A DNA stretch of 64,000 bases from Planctomycetota bacterium (GTDB taxonomy: Bacteria > Planctomycetota > JAJSAM01), in the NCBI GenBank assembly GCA_024274785.1, contig JAJSAM010000031.1, forward strand, positions 124,001 through 188,000. The letters run 5' to 3'. Both the position numbers and the translations under genes were made by a program. Positions 47,136 to 56,678 of the stretch are shown one piece after another. Every line of letters begins with the position of its first letter. Position 1 is the first letter of the stretch. The notes under the pieces were generated by a model. That model did not search any database, was not told the DNA's origin, and saw only the letters and a program-made list of their open reading frames with translations.

Positions 47136-48489
47136 TGGCAAACTCGATCGGCCAGAGCGACGCGGCGAACATGAGCGGCTTCAACGGCACGAGATAGCGC
47201 GGCCACGGCGCGAAAACGGTACCAATCAGGGTGAACAGCAGGAACACGAGGAGGAGCGGTCCCGGTCTCGCCAGGAAGTCGCTCCTCTTTCGGTTCACCG
47301 TCCAGAGCATGTACGCCGCGAGAAGCAGAATGCACAGGAGCGGGTGCAGCAACCGGTGCACCCAATAGAAGAGCTTCGTGGCCGGCACCTTCTCGAAGAT
47401 GGGATCCAGCGTCTGGTAGATGTAGATATCCCCGCTGCCCTGGAGATATCCAAACCCATAGAGGTAGTATGGTTTCTCGAGCAGATACCAGGAGAGATAC
47501 CGCCAGGGTTGCTCGCTGAACCGTTCCTTGAAGATCCGGACGAAGTTCTCCCGGGAACTCGCGAACTCCTGGTACTGCGGATCGTCGCGGTAGGGGTAGT
47601 ACTTCCACTTCGGATCCTTGTGCACGAAGCCGGGATAGGTCCCGTGGACCAGAGTGGCCAGCACCCGGTCGCTTCCCTTCCGCCCCTCCGGCGGAACGCT
47701 CTGCGCATTGCGGATCCAGTAGCCCACCGGAAAGAGCAAAAAGACGGCGAAAAGCAGGATCGCCGGGCGAAGGCGCCCCTCGCGCCCCCCCCAGATCAGC
47801 CAGGCGCCAAGCAGCACCGGTGGGATCACGAGGGCGGTTTCGTTCGTCAGGGTGGCGAGCCCGAACAGCACCCCGGAGGCGATGATCCGAACCCGGCCCC
47901 CACCGGACAGGCCGCTGTAGAAGAACACGAGGGCCGAGAGCAGCAGAAACCCGAAGAGGGTCTCGGTCAGGATGTAACCGGTGGCGGTGATCAGGTGCGG
48001 GTTCGTGGCGGTCAGCGCCGCGGCGATCATGGCGAAGGGGACGGAGAGGAACCGCCGGGCGAGCACGAAGATCAGCGGGATCATCAGAGCCCCGAGCACC
48101 GCCTGCAGCACCCGGGCGACGTCGTAGAAATCGTCGTCCCCCGCGATCGCGTACACCGCCGCCAGGAAGAGGGGGTACCCCGGAGACCGGAACGAGTCCG
48201 CGATCGGAGGAACGTTCTGCCGATCCGAGGAGTAGATCCCGTACGAGAGCAGGTTCTTCGCCCCGGCGAGATACTCTCCGGCGTCAGCCCGGTAGGGATT
48301 GACGACACGGGAGACCTCGACGTGCCCGATCCGAAGGCCGAGCCCGACGAAGAAGATGATCCCGAGGAGGACGAGGGTTTCCCTGCCGTGGCGAATCACA
48401 CCCTTGCTATCGGGTGGAACGGTCTCAGGGTTGAGGATGTCCTCGGCATCAGGAGCCGGTGAGCCCGCCCAGACCCTTCCGAGCACCAC
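47095..48489 (-). CDS. Membrane glycosyltransferase, GT39/ArnT-like
   Basis: The 464-residue protein has about ten transmembrane helices with the family layout: early acidic YRADAGEYL, SFRSPGYPLFLAAVY and a C-terminal soluble-like segment. It probably moves a sugar from a polyprenyl donor on the periplasmic face. GTG 48489 gives the longest frame; GTG 48399, just before the first helix, is an alternative. It is unrelated in detail to the other GT39-like protein (13411-15057). Confidence 0.8.
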   Translation of the reverse strand: MVLGRVWAGSPAPDAEDILNPETVPPDSKGVIRHGRETLVLLGIIFFVGLGLRIGHVEVSRVVNPYRADAGEYLAGAKNLLSYGIYSSDRQNVPPIADSFRSPGYPLFLAAVYAIAGDDDFYDVARVLQAVLGALMIPLIFVLARRFLSVPFAMIAAALTATNPHLITATGYILTETLFGFLLLSALVFFYSGLSGGGRVRIIASGVLFGLATLTNETALVIPPVLLGAWLIWGGREGRLRPAILLFAVFLLFPVGYWIRNAQSVPPEGRKGSDRVLATLVHGTYPGFVHKDPKWKYYPYRDDPQYQEFASSRENFVRIFKERFSEQPWRYLSWYLLEKPYYLYGFGYLQGSGDIYIYQTLDPIFEKVPATKLFYWVHRLLHPLLCILLLAAYMLWTVNRKRSDFLARPGPLLLVFLLFTLIGTVFAPWPRYLVPLKPLMFAASLWPIEFAIRSWRRRRSPTAH

Positions 48490-48596
48490 GACACAGGCGT
48501 TGCCCCAGGCATCCTCCCGGAAGAAACGGTGGTCGATACGGAGATCGACCCTCAGATCGTGTGCAATGGTGCGAATGGCGGGCTACGATTGGCCTT

Positions 48597-50150
48597 ATGG
48601 ACGAGCACGAGGAAATCGGGCGCCGAAGCGTAGTGATGATGCTGACCGCGGCGGGCGAACTCGCGCCGGTCGAGGCCACGGCCGGAGACGCCGGGTCCGG
48701 GGACGAGTTCACCCCTTCCGATGAGAAGTACGTCCGGGAGGGAATGCTCGGCTCCGGAGGCATGGGGGAGGTCCTGCTGGTCCACGATACCGATCTCCGT
48801 CGGCAGGTGGCCATGAAGGTGCTGCGGGAGGAACTCGCGAAGGACCCCCGGCAGAGGCTGAATTTCGTGGCCGAAGCGCAGGCGACGAGTCAGCTCGAGC
48901 ACCCCGGGATCCCACCCGTTCACGACATCGGCGTCACTCCGTCCGGCAGCGTCTACTTCACGATGAAACTGGTGCGGGGGAAGACTCTGAAGGAGGTCAT
49001 CGAGGCCCTGAGCAACGGGGATCCAGAGGCTGGTGCGGAGTATACCCTGCACAAGCTCATTTCGATCCTCGAGCGGGTCTCCGAGGCGCTGCACTTCGCG
49101 CACGAACAAGGGGTCATCCATCGCGACCTGAAACCCGAAAACCTCATGCTCGGGGAGTACGGCGAGGTCCACGTCATGGACTGGGGGATCGCCAAGGTCG
49201 CCGGGGAATCGACGGAGCAGGATGATCCCGATGCACCGGTGGAAAAGCCCGGGTTCCTGACCGAGTCGAGCATTACGACCGCCGGCACCGAGGCGGGCAT
49301 GATGACCATGGACGGCGTCTTGAAGGGCACCGTACCCTACATGAGCCCGGAGCAGGCGAACGGGATCGCCAGTGAGATCACCTCCCGAAGCGACATCTAC
49401 GCCCTCGGCGTCATCCTGTACGAGATGCTGACTCTCCATCCGGCCTTCGAGTTCATCGGCATGATCACGCTCATACGGGTGGTCCAGGGCGAGTTCATTC
49501 CGGTCCTGGAGCGGAACCCGGGACGCCACATCCCGGAGGCTCTCGCGGACCTGTGCACCCGGGCGATGTCTTCGGATCCGCATTCCCGGCCGGAGTCCGC
49601 CGCGGCGTTCGGGGACGAGCTCCGCGCCTGGCTGGACGGCAGCAGCGAGGCCGAGCGGCGCCATCGCGAGGCCGAAGCGCTCGCGGAGAAGGGCAAGGAG
49701 GCCGCCTCGAACTACTTCGGCATCAAGGCCGAGATGGGATTTGCCAGGGAGGAAGCCCGGGAACTCGTCGGGCAGTTCAAGCCGTGGCAGCCCGTGCAGG
49801 AGAAAAAGCCGCTGATCGAGGCGAAGCAACGGGTGGACAACCTGCGCACACAACTCGCCGCCGCACTCGCGGAAACCATGAATCTTCTCGGAGCCGCCCT
49901 GCTGCAGGAAGAGGGCAACGTCGCTGCCCGGGAGGCTCTGGCGGACCTGTGGGCCCGACGACTCGAGGACGCTGAACTCCGCAACGACGACGCGGACGGG
50001 ATCTTCGCCCTCGAGATGATCCGACGCTATCAGGACGGGCAATTCGAGCGGCTCCTGAAGGGGGACGGCGCGCTCCTTCTCGAGACCGAACCGTCTGGAG
50101 CCGACGCCACGCTTTGCCTGCTCGAATCCCGGGACGGACTCCTGCGTTAA
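48597..50150 (+). CDS. Ser/Thr protein kinase part of a kinase-PEGA-SUMF1 protein, ended by in-frame TAA
   Basis: ATG 48597 lies seven bases after TACGAT. The kinase domain has GSGGMGEVLLVHD near residue 50, the VAMKV lysine, HRDLKPENLML near 175, MDWGIAK (Trp in place of Phe in DFG) and a long activation segment with MSPEQ. A helical region and the start of a PEGA domain (LETEPSGADATLCLLES) follow. Then TAA 50148-50150 interrupts the frame in the middle of PEGA. The same frame runs on to 51062. I infer one gene of 822 codons with an internal stop. Confidence 0.75.
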   Translation: MDEHEEIGRRSVVMMLTAAGELAPVEATAGDAGSGDEFTPSDEKYVREGMLGSGGMGEVLLVHDTDLRRQVAMKVLREELAKDPRQRLNFVAEAQATSQLEHPGIPPVHDIGVTPSGSVYFTMKLVRGKTLKEVIEALSNGDPEAGAEYTLHKLISILERVSEALHFAHEQGVIHRDLKPENLMLGEYGEVHVMDWGIAKVAGESTEQDDPDAPVEKPGFLTESSITTAGTEAGMMTMDGVLKGTVPYMSPEQANGIASEITSRSDIYALGVILYEMLTLHPAFEFIGMITLIRVVQGEFIPVLERNPGRHIPEALADLCTRAMSSDPHSRPESAAAFGDELRAWLDGSSEAERRHREAEALAEKGKEAASNYFGIKAEMGFAREEARELVGQFKPWQPVQEKKPLIEAKQRVDNLRTQLAAALAETMNLLGAALLQEEGNVAAREALADLWARRLEDAELRNDDADGIFALEMIRRYQDGQFERLLKGDGALLLETEPSGADATLCLLESRDGLLR

Positions 50151-50201
50151 GCGGGACAGATCCCCCTCGGCACCACCCCCCTCGAACACCACGACCTCCC
50201 C

Positions 50202-51062
50202 ATGGGCACCTACGTGGTGGTCCTTCGGAAAGAGGGGTTTTGCGATGTCCGCTACCCGGTCCACATCTCCCGAAACCGCGAGTGGCGGGGTACGGTCCGC
50301 CTGCGCACCGGAGAGGAGATCGAGGAAGGCATGGTCTTCGTGCCGGGGGGACCGTTTACCTTCGGCGAGGGACGGAACGCCGCGATCATCGAACTTCCCG
50401 ATTTCGCCATCGCCCGCTACCCGGTCACCATGGCCGAATACGCACAATTCCTCGAGAGCCTGCCGCTCGACGAAGTGGAGGAGCGCCGGCCGCAGACTCC
50501 GGGGGACGGCGCCTTCCTCGTCCGGGGGGCATCGGGCAGATTCGAGCCGGTGCCGATCATTGTCGAGGGCAAAGCCCGCGAACGGCTCTCGCAGGAGATA
50601 GGCGAGGGCTTCGAGATGAGGCTCCCGGCCTGCGGACTCTCCTACGACGACGTTGTGGCATTCTGCGAGTGGAAGGGCACCGTCACCGGAAGGCGTTACC
50701 GCCTCCCCACCGAGCACGAGCGGGAGAAGGCGGCCCGCGGCGTCGATGGCCGCAGGTTCCCGTGGGGGGATCTCGAGGATTCCACCCTGGCGAAATGCCG
50801 CGACTCCCGCCCGGAGCCCTCGCAACCGGAGCCCATCGGCACCTTCCCGACCTCGACCTCCGTCTACGGAATGGGAGACGCATCCGGGGGTGTCTGGGAC
50901 TGGACCGACTCGTGGTTCGATGAGCGGGAGACGCTGAAAGTCCTGAAGGGCGGATCGTGGAGCATGGCCATATCGACACTTCGCTGCCCGGTGCGTTACC
51001 GTGGCGTCCCGAGATTCCGGGATGCGAACATCGGCTTCCGCGTAGCGCTCAGCCTCGACTGA
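50202..51062 (+). CDS. Remainder of the PEGA domain and SUMF1 domain after the in-frame TAA
   Basis: The frame continues from the TAA with LGTTPLEHHDLPMGTYVVVL, the second half of a PEGA domain. A complete SUMF1 domain follows (GMVFVPGGPF, RYPVTMAEY, LSYDDVVAF, EHEREKAARG, FPWGDLE, WDWTDSW, GGSWS, IGFRV). The first ATG, at 50202, has no ribosome-binding site and would give half a PEGA domain, so independent translation is unlikely. The FGE cysteines are absent. Codon use is not decayed, so the stop is recent, an error, or tolerated. Confidence 0.65.
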   Translation: MGTYVVVLRKEGFCDVRYPVHISRNREWRGTVRLRTGEEIEEGMVFVPGGPFTFGEGRNAAIIELPDFAIARYPVTMAEYAQFLESLPLDEVEERRPQTPGDGAFLVRGASGRFEPVPIIVEGKARERLSQEIGEGFEMRLPACGLSYDDVVAFCEWKGTVTGRRYRLPTEHEREKAARGVDGRRFPWGDLEDSTLAKCRDSRPEPSQPEPIGTFPTSTSVYGMGDASGGVWDWTDSWFDERETLKVLKGGSWSMAISTLRCPVRYRGVPRFRDANIGFRVALSLD

Positions 51063-51218
51063 ACCAACCCCCCGCATTTCCCGCGCTCATTCAGGAGGTC
51101 CCCTTCTTTCGCCGGATTGCGAGAATTCCGGAAAGTTCCAGCGGATTCCCCCAATAGTAGTGAGGAGCAGTACTGAGAACCCGGCGCGAAGGCGGTCCCT
51201 GCAAACGGAGATCAATCG

Positions 51219-51965
51219 ATGAAAACCAAGGCTCTGGTGCTTCTGCCGCTCGTTGCCATGCTCATGCTGGCCTTCCCCACGCAGAGGGCGGAAGCGCAGA
51301 CGCTGTCCTACTCGCAGCAGGAGATCGATATCCTCGAACTGGAGAGGCCCCCGTTCGGCTTCGAGTTCGTCGTGACGAACCCCATCGGCGGGCAGGACAT
51401 CATCGCTTTCGGAGTCCGCAACGACACGATCCAGCCGTTCCCCGCTCCGTGGATCAGCAGCGAAGAGAACATGTGGGCCGGTGCGCGCCTCTTCGACGAG
51501 TGGGGCTGGGACAACGACCAGTTCAAGTTCTGGAATGGTGAGGGGTACAGCTATGCCCCGTTTTCGTTCTGGGGAACCGGCACCAACCCGGACGGCACGC
51601 GCGAGGTCCTGACCTCGAGTGGACTGGGCACATTCCGCAATCTCTTCGGAGACCCGGCGATCGACCCGCCTTTCGGCCAGATCCTCGGCGCGCAGGTGGC
51701 GTTCTACTTCGACGACGACGAGCAGGAAGACGGCGGCCCCGACCCGATCATCGGCGACGGGAGTCCTCGCGGCGGCTTCTTCTTCGACGCCCAGTCACCG
51801 GCCTCGCCGTTTATTGCGGTGCGACAGGGTCCTGGCGGCGGGCCGATCAACGTCCTCACCGGCCAGACCACCCTCGTCCCGCTCCCGTCCGCGGCCTGGC
51901 TGGGACTCGGTATGCTCTCGGTGCTCGGTGCGGTCCGCCGGCTCCGCAAGCGCCGCGCCGCGTAA
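51219..51965 (+). CDS. Exported protein with VPLP/PEP-CTERM-like sorting tail
   Basis: A 248-residue protein with a Sec signal peptide (hydrophobic 5-20, probable cleavage at AEA-Q). Its C-terminal sorting signal consists of VPLPSAAWLGLGML, a transmembrane segment and a basic RRLRKRR end. This matches the tripartite PEP-CTERM form recognised by exosortase-type systems. The body is rich in aromatic and acidic residues and may be an extracellular or matrix protein. GGAG precedes the ATG. No exosortase gene is in the window. Confidence 0.8.
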   Translation: MKTKALVLLPLVAMLMLAFPTQRAEAQTLSYSQQEIDILELERPPFGFEFVVTNPIGGQDIIAFGVRNDTIQPFPAPWISSEENMWAGARLFDEWGWDNDQFKFWNGEGYSYAPFSFWGTGTNPDGTREVLTSSGLGTFRNLFGDPAIDPPFGQILGAQVAFYFDDDEQEDGGPDPIIGDGSPRGGFFFDAQSPASPFIAVRQGPGGGPINVLTGQTTLVPLPSAAWLGLGMLSVLGAVRRLRKRRAA

Positions 51966-52131
51966 AGGGCTCGTCTGGAAACAAGTGCGCCCGTGGCACC
52001 GGGAGCGCCGCTGCGCCCGATCCAGCAAGGCGCGAGGAGGGCGCGACCTGGCTGGTTTCAACCGACGAGCAACGCGGCTGGGCGGGATGCAGCAGCCCTC
52101 GAATCCCGTAGTTGTCCCTGCGCGGCCCCTT
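51966..52131. repeat. MITE-like intergenic element
   Basis: The left end (AGGGCTCGTCTGGAAACAA) resembles the reverse complement of the right end (imperfect terminal inverted repeats). The left 40 bases recur at 58131-58174 and the right 48 bases at 32465-32513. It fills the gap between the sorted protein gene and the topoisomerase VI subunit A gene. It encodes nothing. Confidence 0.55.
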
Positions 52132-52133
52132 CT

Positions 52134-53276
52134 CTACGGCAGGAACTTCTTCCGGCCCTTCAGCTTGCCCGGAAGGTAGGTGTCCATCACGTAATTCAGG
52201 CTGTGGAGCGCGAAGGCCTGCTGCTCGAGGCGAACGCCCATCTTGAGCATCTGCTTCAACGCCGACTTCCACTTCATGTGCCGCTTGAAGAACGGGTCGT
52301 TCTTCAGAGCGTCCTTGGCGCGCTTGATGTCCACTTCCTTCAACTTGTGCGTGGCCGCCATGAGGTCGTGGTCGATGATGTCCTGGGGCATCACACCGAG
52401 GAACGTGGCGTTCGGGACGCAGAAGAACCGGTTGATGTGGGCGGCGTTGCCCGAACCCACCTTGAGCGTCCGGTAGATGTTCGCTATTCCGTAGGGGTCG
52501 CAGTCCACGAAGGCGTAGACCGGCAGCTTCCGCGACTCCGACAGTCGCCGGATGAACCGCCGGCAGGCCCGGGTCGGCACCCCCCCCATCGCCACCAGAA
52601 TGCAGTTCGCCCGGTCCCAGTACTTGTGGCGGTTCAGACGATCGAACACGCCGCCGGTCTCGATGGCGAGAATGAACTTCGCCTTCGTCCGAAACTCCAG
52701 GTGCTCGACGTCGGACGGCACGGTGTAGGCGCCCGAACCGAACCGCGTGCAGTCGATCTCGATCGGTTCGCCGGTGTCGTAGTCCTGGTCGATGACGATC
52801 AGTTCACCGGCCACCGCTCCGCCGTGCTCCTCCGGCACGAAGCGCAGCTGCTCCCGGCTGACACCGCGAACCGAGAACATCGCCTCGATGTCGTCCATCA
52901 CCGAGTCGGACTCGGCCTGTTCGTCGAACTTCGCCTCCGCCCAGTTCTTGCTCTGATAGTAGGCGTCTCGCTTGGTGGCGTGGTCGTCGGTCTCCACGAG
53001 GAGCTTGCTGAGCGACATCATCCGCAGCGTCTGGGCGAAGGACTTCACGGTGTTCACCGTGAGGGTGCGCTCGGAAGTCTGCCCGAGAATCTCGAAGTAG
53101 CCGACCTTCGGGTCGTACTTCACATTCTTCAGGGACCGGATGGGGAACGAGAGCGCCGGCTGCTCGTCCGCCCGGATCGTTCCGTGGATCTCCTCGGCGA
53201 CCTCGTGGATGGCACCGGTCACCACCTGGTCCAGCTCCGCTTTCTTCTTCGCGACCGACTTCTTCCGTGGGCTCAA
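52134..53276 (-). CDS. top6A: DNA topoisomerase VI subunit A (Spo11-like)
   Basis: The 380-residue length matches TopoVIA. A winged-helix (5Y-CAP) domain has the catalytic Tyr in KRDAYYQ (Tyr106 or 107). The Toprim domain has Glu206 (ILAIETGG) and Asp258/Asp260 ([12 protein letters not shown]). It cuts and rejoins both DNA strands in the type IIB topoisomerase. TTG 53276 lies in a TTGA overlap with subunit B, so the longer open frame upstream is not used. Confidence 0.93.
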   Translation of the reverse strand: MSPRKKSVAKKKAELDQVVTGAIHEVAEEIHGTIRADEQPALSFPIRSLKNVKYDPKVGYFEILGQTSERTLTVNTVKSFAQTLRMMSLSKLLVETDDHATKRDAYYQSKNWAEAKFDEQAESDSVMDDIEAMFSVRGVSREQLRFVPEEHGGAVAGELIVIDQDYDTGEPIEIDCTRFGSGAYTVPSDVEHLEFRTKAKFILAIETGGVFDRLNRHKYWDRANCILVAMGGVPTRACRRFIRRLSESRKLPVYAFVDCDPYGIANIYRTLKVGSGNAAHINRFFCVPNATFLGVMPQDIIDHDLMAATHKLKEVDIKRAKDALKNDPFFKRHMKWKSALKQMLKMGVRLEQQAFALHSLNYVMDTYLPGKLKGRKKFLP

Positions 53277-55027
53277 AACTTTCGACTCCGATTCAGGATC
53301 CCGATCAGCCGCAGGAAGGCTTCCTCGCGTTCGGCATCGGTCAGGTCGAGGATCTCCTGCAGAGCGATCCCGATGTGCGGGAGGTACTTCTCGATGTAGG
53401 AGCGCTTCTTCTCGGCGTCGGCGATCCGCTTCTGGCGGCGGATGTGCCGTCCCACCACCCGTCCGCAGTCCTGCATACAGAGGCGGAGTTCCTTCAGGAT
53501 CTCCGGGTAGTGGGCAATGGCCTCTTTCGATTCCGAGGTGAACTGCACCCACACCGAGGCGAAGTGGACGAACACCACGAGCGGCCCCACCGGCAACCCG
53601 CCCTTGGGATGTTGCACGCCGTAATTCCGCCACGGCACGGATCCGAGGGCCTTCTGGATCGCACAGGCTGACTGCTGGTAGAGCAACGGCACCCGGTTGG
53701 CGAAGCGAATGACCTTGACGGACTGGTCGCCGGGCAGCTTCCCGCCGAAGGCCACGCCGACCTCGATCGTGAACGGGTTTCCGCGGTAGACGGAGGGGGC
53801 TCTGGTGACCGCGTGCACGAAGTCCGGCTCGAATTCCTTCACGAGACCGGCCTTGATCGCCTCGTCGCCGATCGGGGCCAGGCAGTTTGTCGGCGGCTTG
53901 CGGATCTTCACCCTCGGGATGGCCTGGTACAGGCGGTCCGCATCCTCGCGCGCAATGCGGGAGACCCAGGCGTTCTGGGAGAGGCCGGCCACGTCGCAGA
54001 TCTCGGACGCCACCGCCAGGCTCACGCGAGAGAAGTCAGTGGACAGGAAGGCCTTGAGTTTCGTGGCCTTCGTCGTCTTCAGCATCTTCATGAGGACGCC
54101 GAGTTCGACGCCGTAGGGGTGCGGCTTGATCTCTTTCGGCGATGCCGGCAGGTCTTCGATTCCCCGCTCGAAGATCGTCTCCTCACCATCCGGGGCGCGG
54201 TACACGAAGCGCGCATGCGGATTGGCCACCGCGCACTGCCGAAGGTACTCATCCACGGAGTGCTTCCCCCGCTGGTACCTGGCTTCGAGGGCGATTTCAA
54301 CGCGCGTGCCGTGGTCGAGTTCCCACTCCACTTCCTCGTCGGTGACGGTTTCCGGGTGGTTCTTCTGGGTGTTGACCAGGACCTCGAAACGATGCGCCGG
54401 CCGGCCCTTCCCGGTACGGGAGATGATGGCGGTCGGGATTCCGGTGGTGAGCTGTCCGTACATGCCGGCGGCGCTGATGCCGATGCCCTGCTGGCCGCGG
54501 CTCTGACGCAACCGGTGGAACTTCGAACCGTAGAGGAGCTTGCCGAAGATCTTCGGGATCTGGGCCTTGATCACTCCCGGGCCGTTGTCGGTCACCGCCA
54601 CGACGAAACGCTCCGGCGCGTTCGGATCACCGTTCTTTCCACTGCCGGCGCCGTTCGTACCCGATCGGGCGCCGGCGAGGCCCTTCAACGGACTGATCTC
54701 CACCGTGATCTCGGGAAGGAGACCGGCTTCTTCGGCGGCGTCGAGGCTGTTGTCCACCGCCTCCTTCACCGTGGTCAGAAGAGCCTTCGTGGCGTTGTCG
54801 AACCCGAGCAGGTGCCGGTTCTTCGTGAAGAACTCCGCGACGGAGATCTCGCGCTGCTGGGCGCCCATCTGTTCCGCGGTCAGGGGCCCCCCGCCCTTCT
54901 TCCTGCGGGATGACGGCACCTTCTCCCGGGGTGCGGGCCGTTTCAGCGGCTTCCGGCCCGGTGCGTTCTTGCTCTCGAAGAGGTTGAGTTGCGGCTTCTC
55001 GCTCAAAACGTCATGCCCCATGTCCAT
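53273..55027 (-). CDS. top6B: DNA topoisomerase VI subunit B (GHKL ATPase)
   Basis: The 584-residue protein has a basic N-terminal extension of about 55 residues, then the GHKL ATPase: Asn93 in [18 protein letters not shown] (147-152) and [15 protein letters not shown] (178-192). Helix-two-turn-helix, transducer and C-terminal regions follow at the expected lengths. ATG 55027 and ATG 55021 are both possible. A TATAT-rich stretch lies upstream but no clear -35. It is translationally coupled to subunit A. Confidence 0.93.
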   Translation of the reverse strand: MDMGHDVLSEKPQLNLFESKNAPGRKPLKRPAPREKVPSSRRKKGGGPLTAEQMGAQQREISVAEFFTKNRHLLGFDNATKALLTTVKEAVDNSLDAAEEAGLLPEITVEISPLKGLAGARSGTNGAGSGKNGDPNAPERFVVAVTDNGPGVIKAQIPKIFGKLLYGSKFHRLRQSRGQQGIGISAAGMYGQLTTGIPTAIISRTGKGRPAHRFEVLVNTQKNHPETVTDEEVEWELDHGTRVEIALEARYQRGKHSVDEYLRQCAVANPHARFVYRAPDGEETIFERGIEDLPASPKEIKPHPYGVELGVLMKMLKTTKATKLKAFLSTDFSRVSLAVASEICDVAGLSQNAWVSRIAREDADRLYQAIPRVKIRKPPTNCLAPIGDEAIKAGLVKEFEPDFVHAVTRAPSVYRGNPFTIEVGVAFGGKLPGDQSVKVIRFANRVPLLYQQSACAIQKALGSVPWRNYGVQHPKGGLPVGPLVVFVHFASVWVQFTSESKEAIAHYPEILKELRLCMQDCGRVVGRHIRRQKRIADAEKKRSYIEKYLPHIGIALQEILDLTDAEREEAFLRLIGILNRSRKF

Positions 55028-55141
55028 GGGTCTCAGGCTTTTTTGGACCCCATATATCGTACGGGATGGGGGTGACGGATTCCAGCTACCCGAAGTCCTC
55101 CCCGAAGTTGAAGGTGCCGGGAAGCCGGAAAATCGCCACCT

Positions 55142-55253
55142 TCCGGGACCGGCGGTGCTGGCGGGTGGTCTGGATTCCGGGTTGGCGGACGGCTTATCGG
55201 CACAGGCGGAACTCCCGGGGAAGGCGAACGGGTGGGTGTGGTCGACACGGCGG
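55142..55253. repeat. Dispersed repeat, copy B
   Basis: This is the second copy of the repeat at 32311-32414, same orientation, with two short indels. It is followed by an 11-bp inverted repeat (CGACCCTCCGA at 55255-55265 and TCGGAGGGTCG at 55287-55297). It sits at the broken end of the hydrolase gene remnant. Confidence 0.75.
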
Positions 55254-55580
55254 TCGACCCTCCGAAGGCTCGTGGTGATGCGAACATCGGAGGGTCGTGC
55301 GCTGTCCCGACCGCGCGTCACCTGAGCCGGCTTGAGCCTCCCGGACGGGTGGCGGCCGTTCGGGATCGGAGCGCGCGCGAAGGCCCCGGGGCAGGATGAA
55401 GCGGGCAACGGTCAATCTGCGTTCGACGAGTCCGGCGGCGGCCCCCTCCATGAACGGATGGGTCATGGGCGCGCCGGCGCCGTGCGCGAGGATGACGGGG
55501 GAGCGACCTTCCCGGGGCCCGATGCGGCTCCAGGTGAAGGGCTTGCCGAGAGCCCCCAGTGCACCCGAAACCTCTCCCAT
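55194..55580 (-). pseudogene. Truncated alpha/beta hydrolase (COG3571-like), N-terminal part only
   Basis: ATG 55580 overlaps the elongation factor P stop (TGATG), as in a true operon. The first 65 codons read like a hydrolase of the KAT8-NSL3/dienelactone hydrolase type: VILAHGAGAPMTHPFME, then VARFILPRG. After about residue 75 the similarity ends; the frame runs through unrelated sequence and the dispersed repeat copy B. The nucleophile Ser and the rest of the fold are missing. I infer a gene cut off by deletion or element insertion. Confidence 0.6.
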
Positions 55581-56143
55581 CAGGCGCGCTCCACGAACTC
55601 GCCGGTGCGCGTATCCACCCTCACCATCTCACCCTGGTTGATGAAGTTCGGAACTTTCAGCGCCAGCCCGGTCTCGAGCGTCGCCGGCTTTAAGACATTC
55701 GAAACCGAATCGCCCTTGAGACCCGGCTCCGTCCCGGTGACCTTCAATTCCACCACGGCCGGCAGGTCGATTCCCACCGGATTGTCCTCGTGAAAACGGA
55801 CCTCGACCAGGTCGCCTTCCTTCAGGAACTTCTCGGCTTCGCCGGCGAGATCCGGATCCATCGGCATCTGCTCGAAGCTGGTGGTGTCCATGAAGTGCAG
55901 GCCGACGGCGTCCTTGTAGATGTACTGCAATTCCCGCGTCTCGATGAAGGCGAATTCCACCTTGTCCGTCGACCGGAAGCGGTGGTTGTCCTTCCGCCCC
56001 GTCTTCAGATGCTTCATCACCACCTGCATGTACCCGCGCTTGTTGCCCTGGGTCCGGTGGTCGGTATCGAGGACCACCCACAGGTCGCCCTCGTGGACCA
56101 GGATCTGTCCCTTGCGAATGTTGGTGCCGGTTCCGGTGGCCAT
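55580..56143 (-). CDS. efp: Elongation factor P
   Basis: The 187-residue protein has the three-domain length of EF-P and the conserved C-terminal signature region (GDSVSNVLKPATLETGLALKVPNFI). It relieves ribosome stalling at polyproline. The tip loop of domain I reads HRTQGNKRGYMQ. By alignment with E. coli, position 34 is Asn, not the modified Lys, and the Pro of the usual PG is Gln. This fits an EF-P subgroup with a different or no modification. GGAGGAGG precedes the ATG. Confidence 0.95.
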   Translation of the reverse strand: MATGTGTNIRKGQILVHEGDLWVVLDTDHRTQGNKRGYMQVVMKHLKTGRKDNHRFRSTDKVEFAFIETRELQYIYKDAVGLHFMDTTSFEQMPMDPDLAGEAEKFLKEGDLVEVRFHEDNPVGIDLPAVVELKVTGTEPGLKGDSVSNVLKPATLETGLALKVPNFINQGEMVRVDTRTGEFVERA

Positions 56144-56179
56144 GGGCGCCTCCTCCGATTCCTGACCTGAACCCCGATT

Positions 56180-56653
56180 CTACCGAACGTCGAGCATCTT
56201 CACATAGTGGTACTCCGTCGTGTGCGAGAGGTCGTGAAGCTCACGCGTACGGCCGGTGCGCAGGTAGCCCATCCGCTCGTAGAACCCGTGGGCGGCCACA
56301 AAACGGGTGTCGCTCCAGAGTTCGAGACTCGTGGCGCCGACCGACCTCGCGTACTTCTCGACCAGCTGGGCGATCACCCGGGCATACCCCCCGCCCCGCA
56401 CCGAGGGGTCGAGATAGAGCTTCTTCAGCTGAACGACCCCCTCGCCGTGATCGTCGAGTCCGCCGCAGCCGAGGATCTCCTCCTCGCGCGCGAGCACCCA
56501 GAACCGGGTAAAACTCTCCACCGGGTTCCGGAGTTCCGGCTCCTCGAGATCCACGTCGAGCACGCAGCCTTCGTACTCGGTGAAGACACGGGCGATCAGG
56601 GAGATGACACCGTCCGAATCCGCGTTCCTGGCCCGCCTTAGCTTCACGCCCAT
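56180..56653 (-). CDS. GNAT family N-acetyltransferase
   Basis: A 157-residue single-domain acetyltransferase. The acetyl-CoA-binding motif is VRGGGYARVIAQ; the neighbouring beta strand LKKLYLDPSVR and the C-terminal FYERMGY are typical. The acceptor is unknown. TAGGAT lies six bases before ATG 56653, suggesting a leaderless transcript. It is divergent from the transporter gene and 36 bases upstream of efp. Confidence 0.88.
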   Translation of the reverse strand: MGVKLRRARNADSDGVISLIARVFTEYEGCVLDVDLEEPELRNPVESFTRFWVLAREEEILGCGGLDDHGEGVVQLKKLYLDPSVRGGGYARVIAQLVEKYARSVGATSLELWSDTRFVAAHGFYERMGYLRTGRTRELHDLSHTTEYHYVKMLDVR

Positions 56654-56678
56654 CGCCCGATCCTACTATGCTCTCCAG

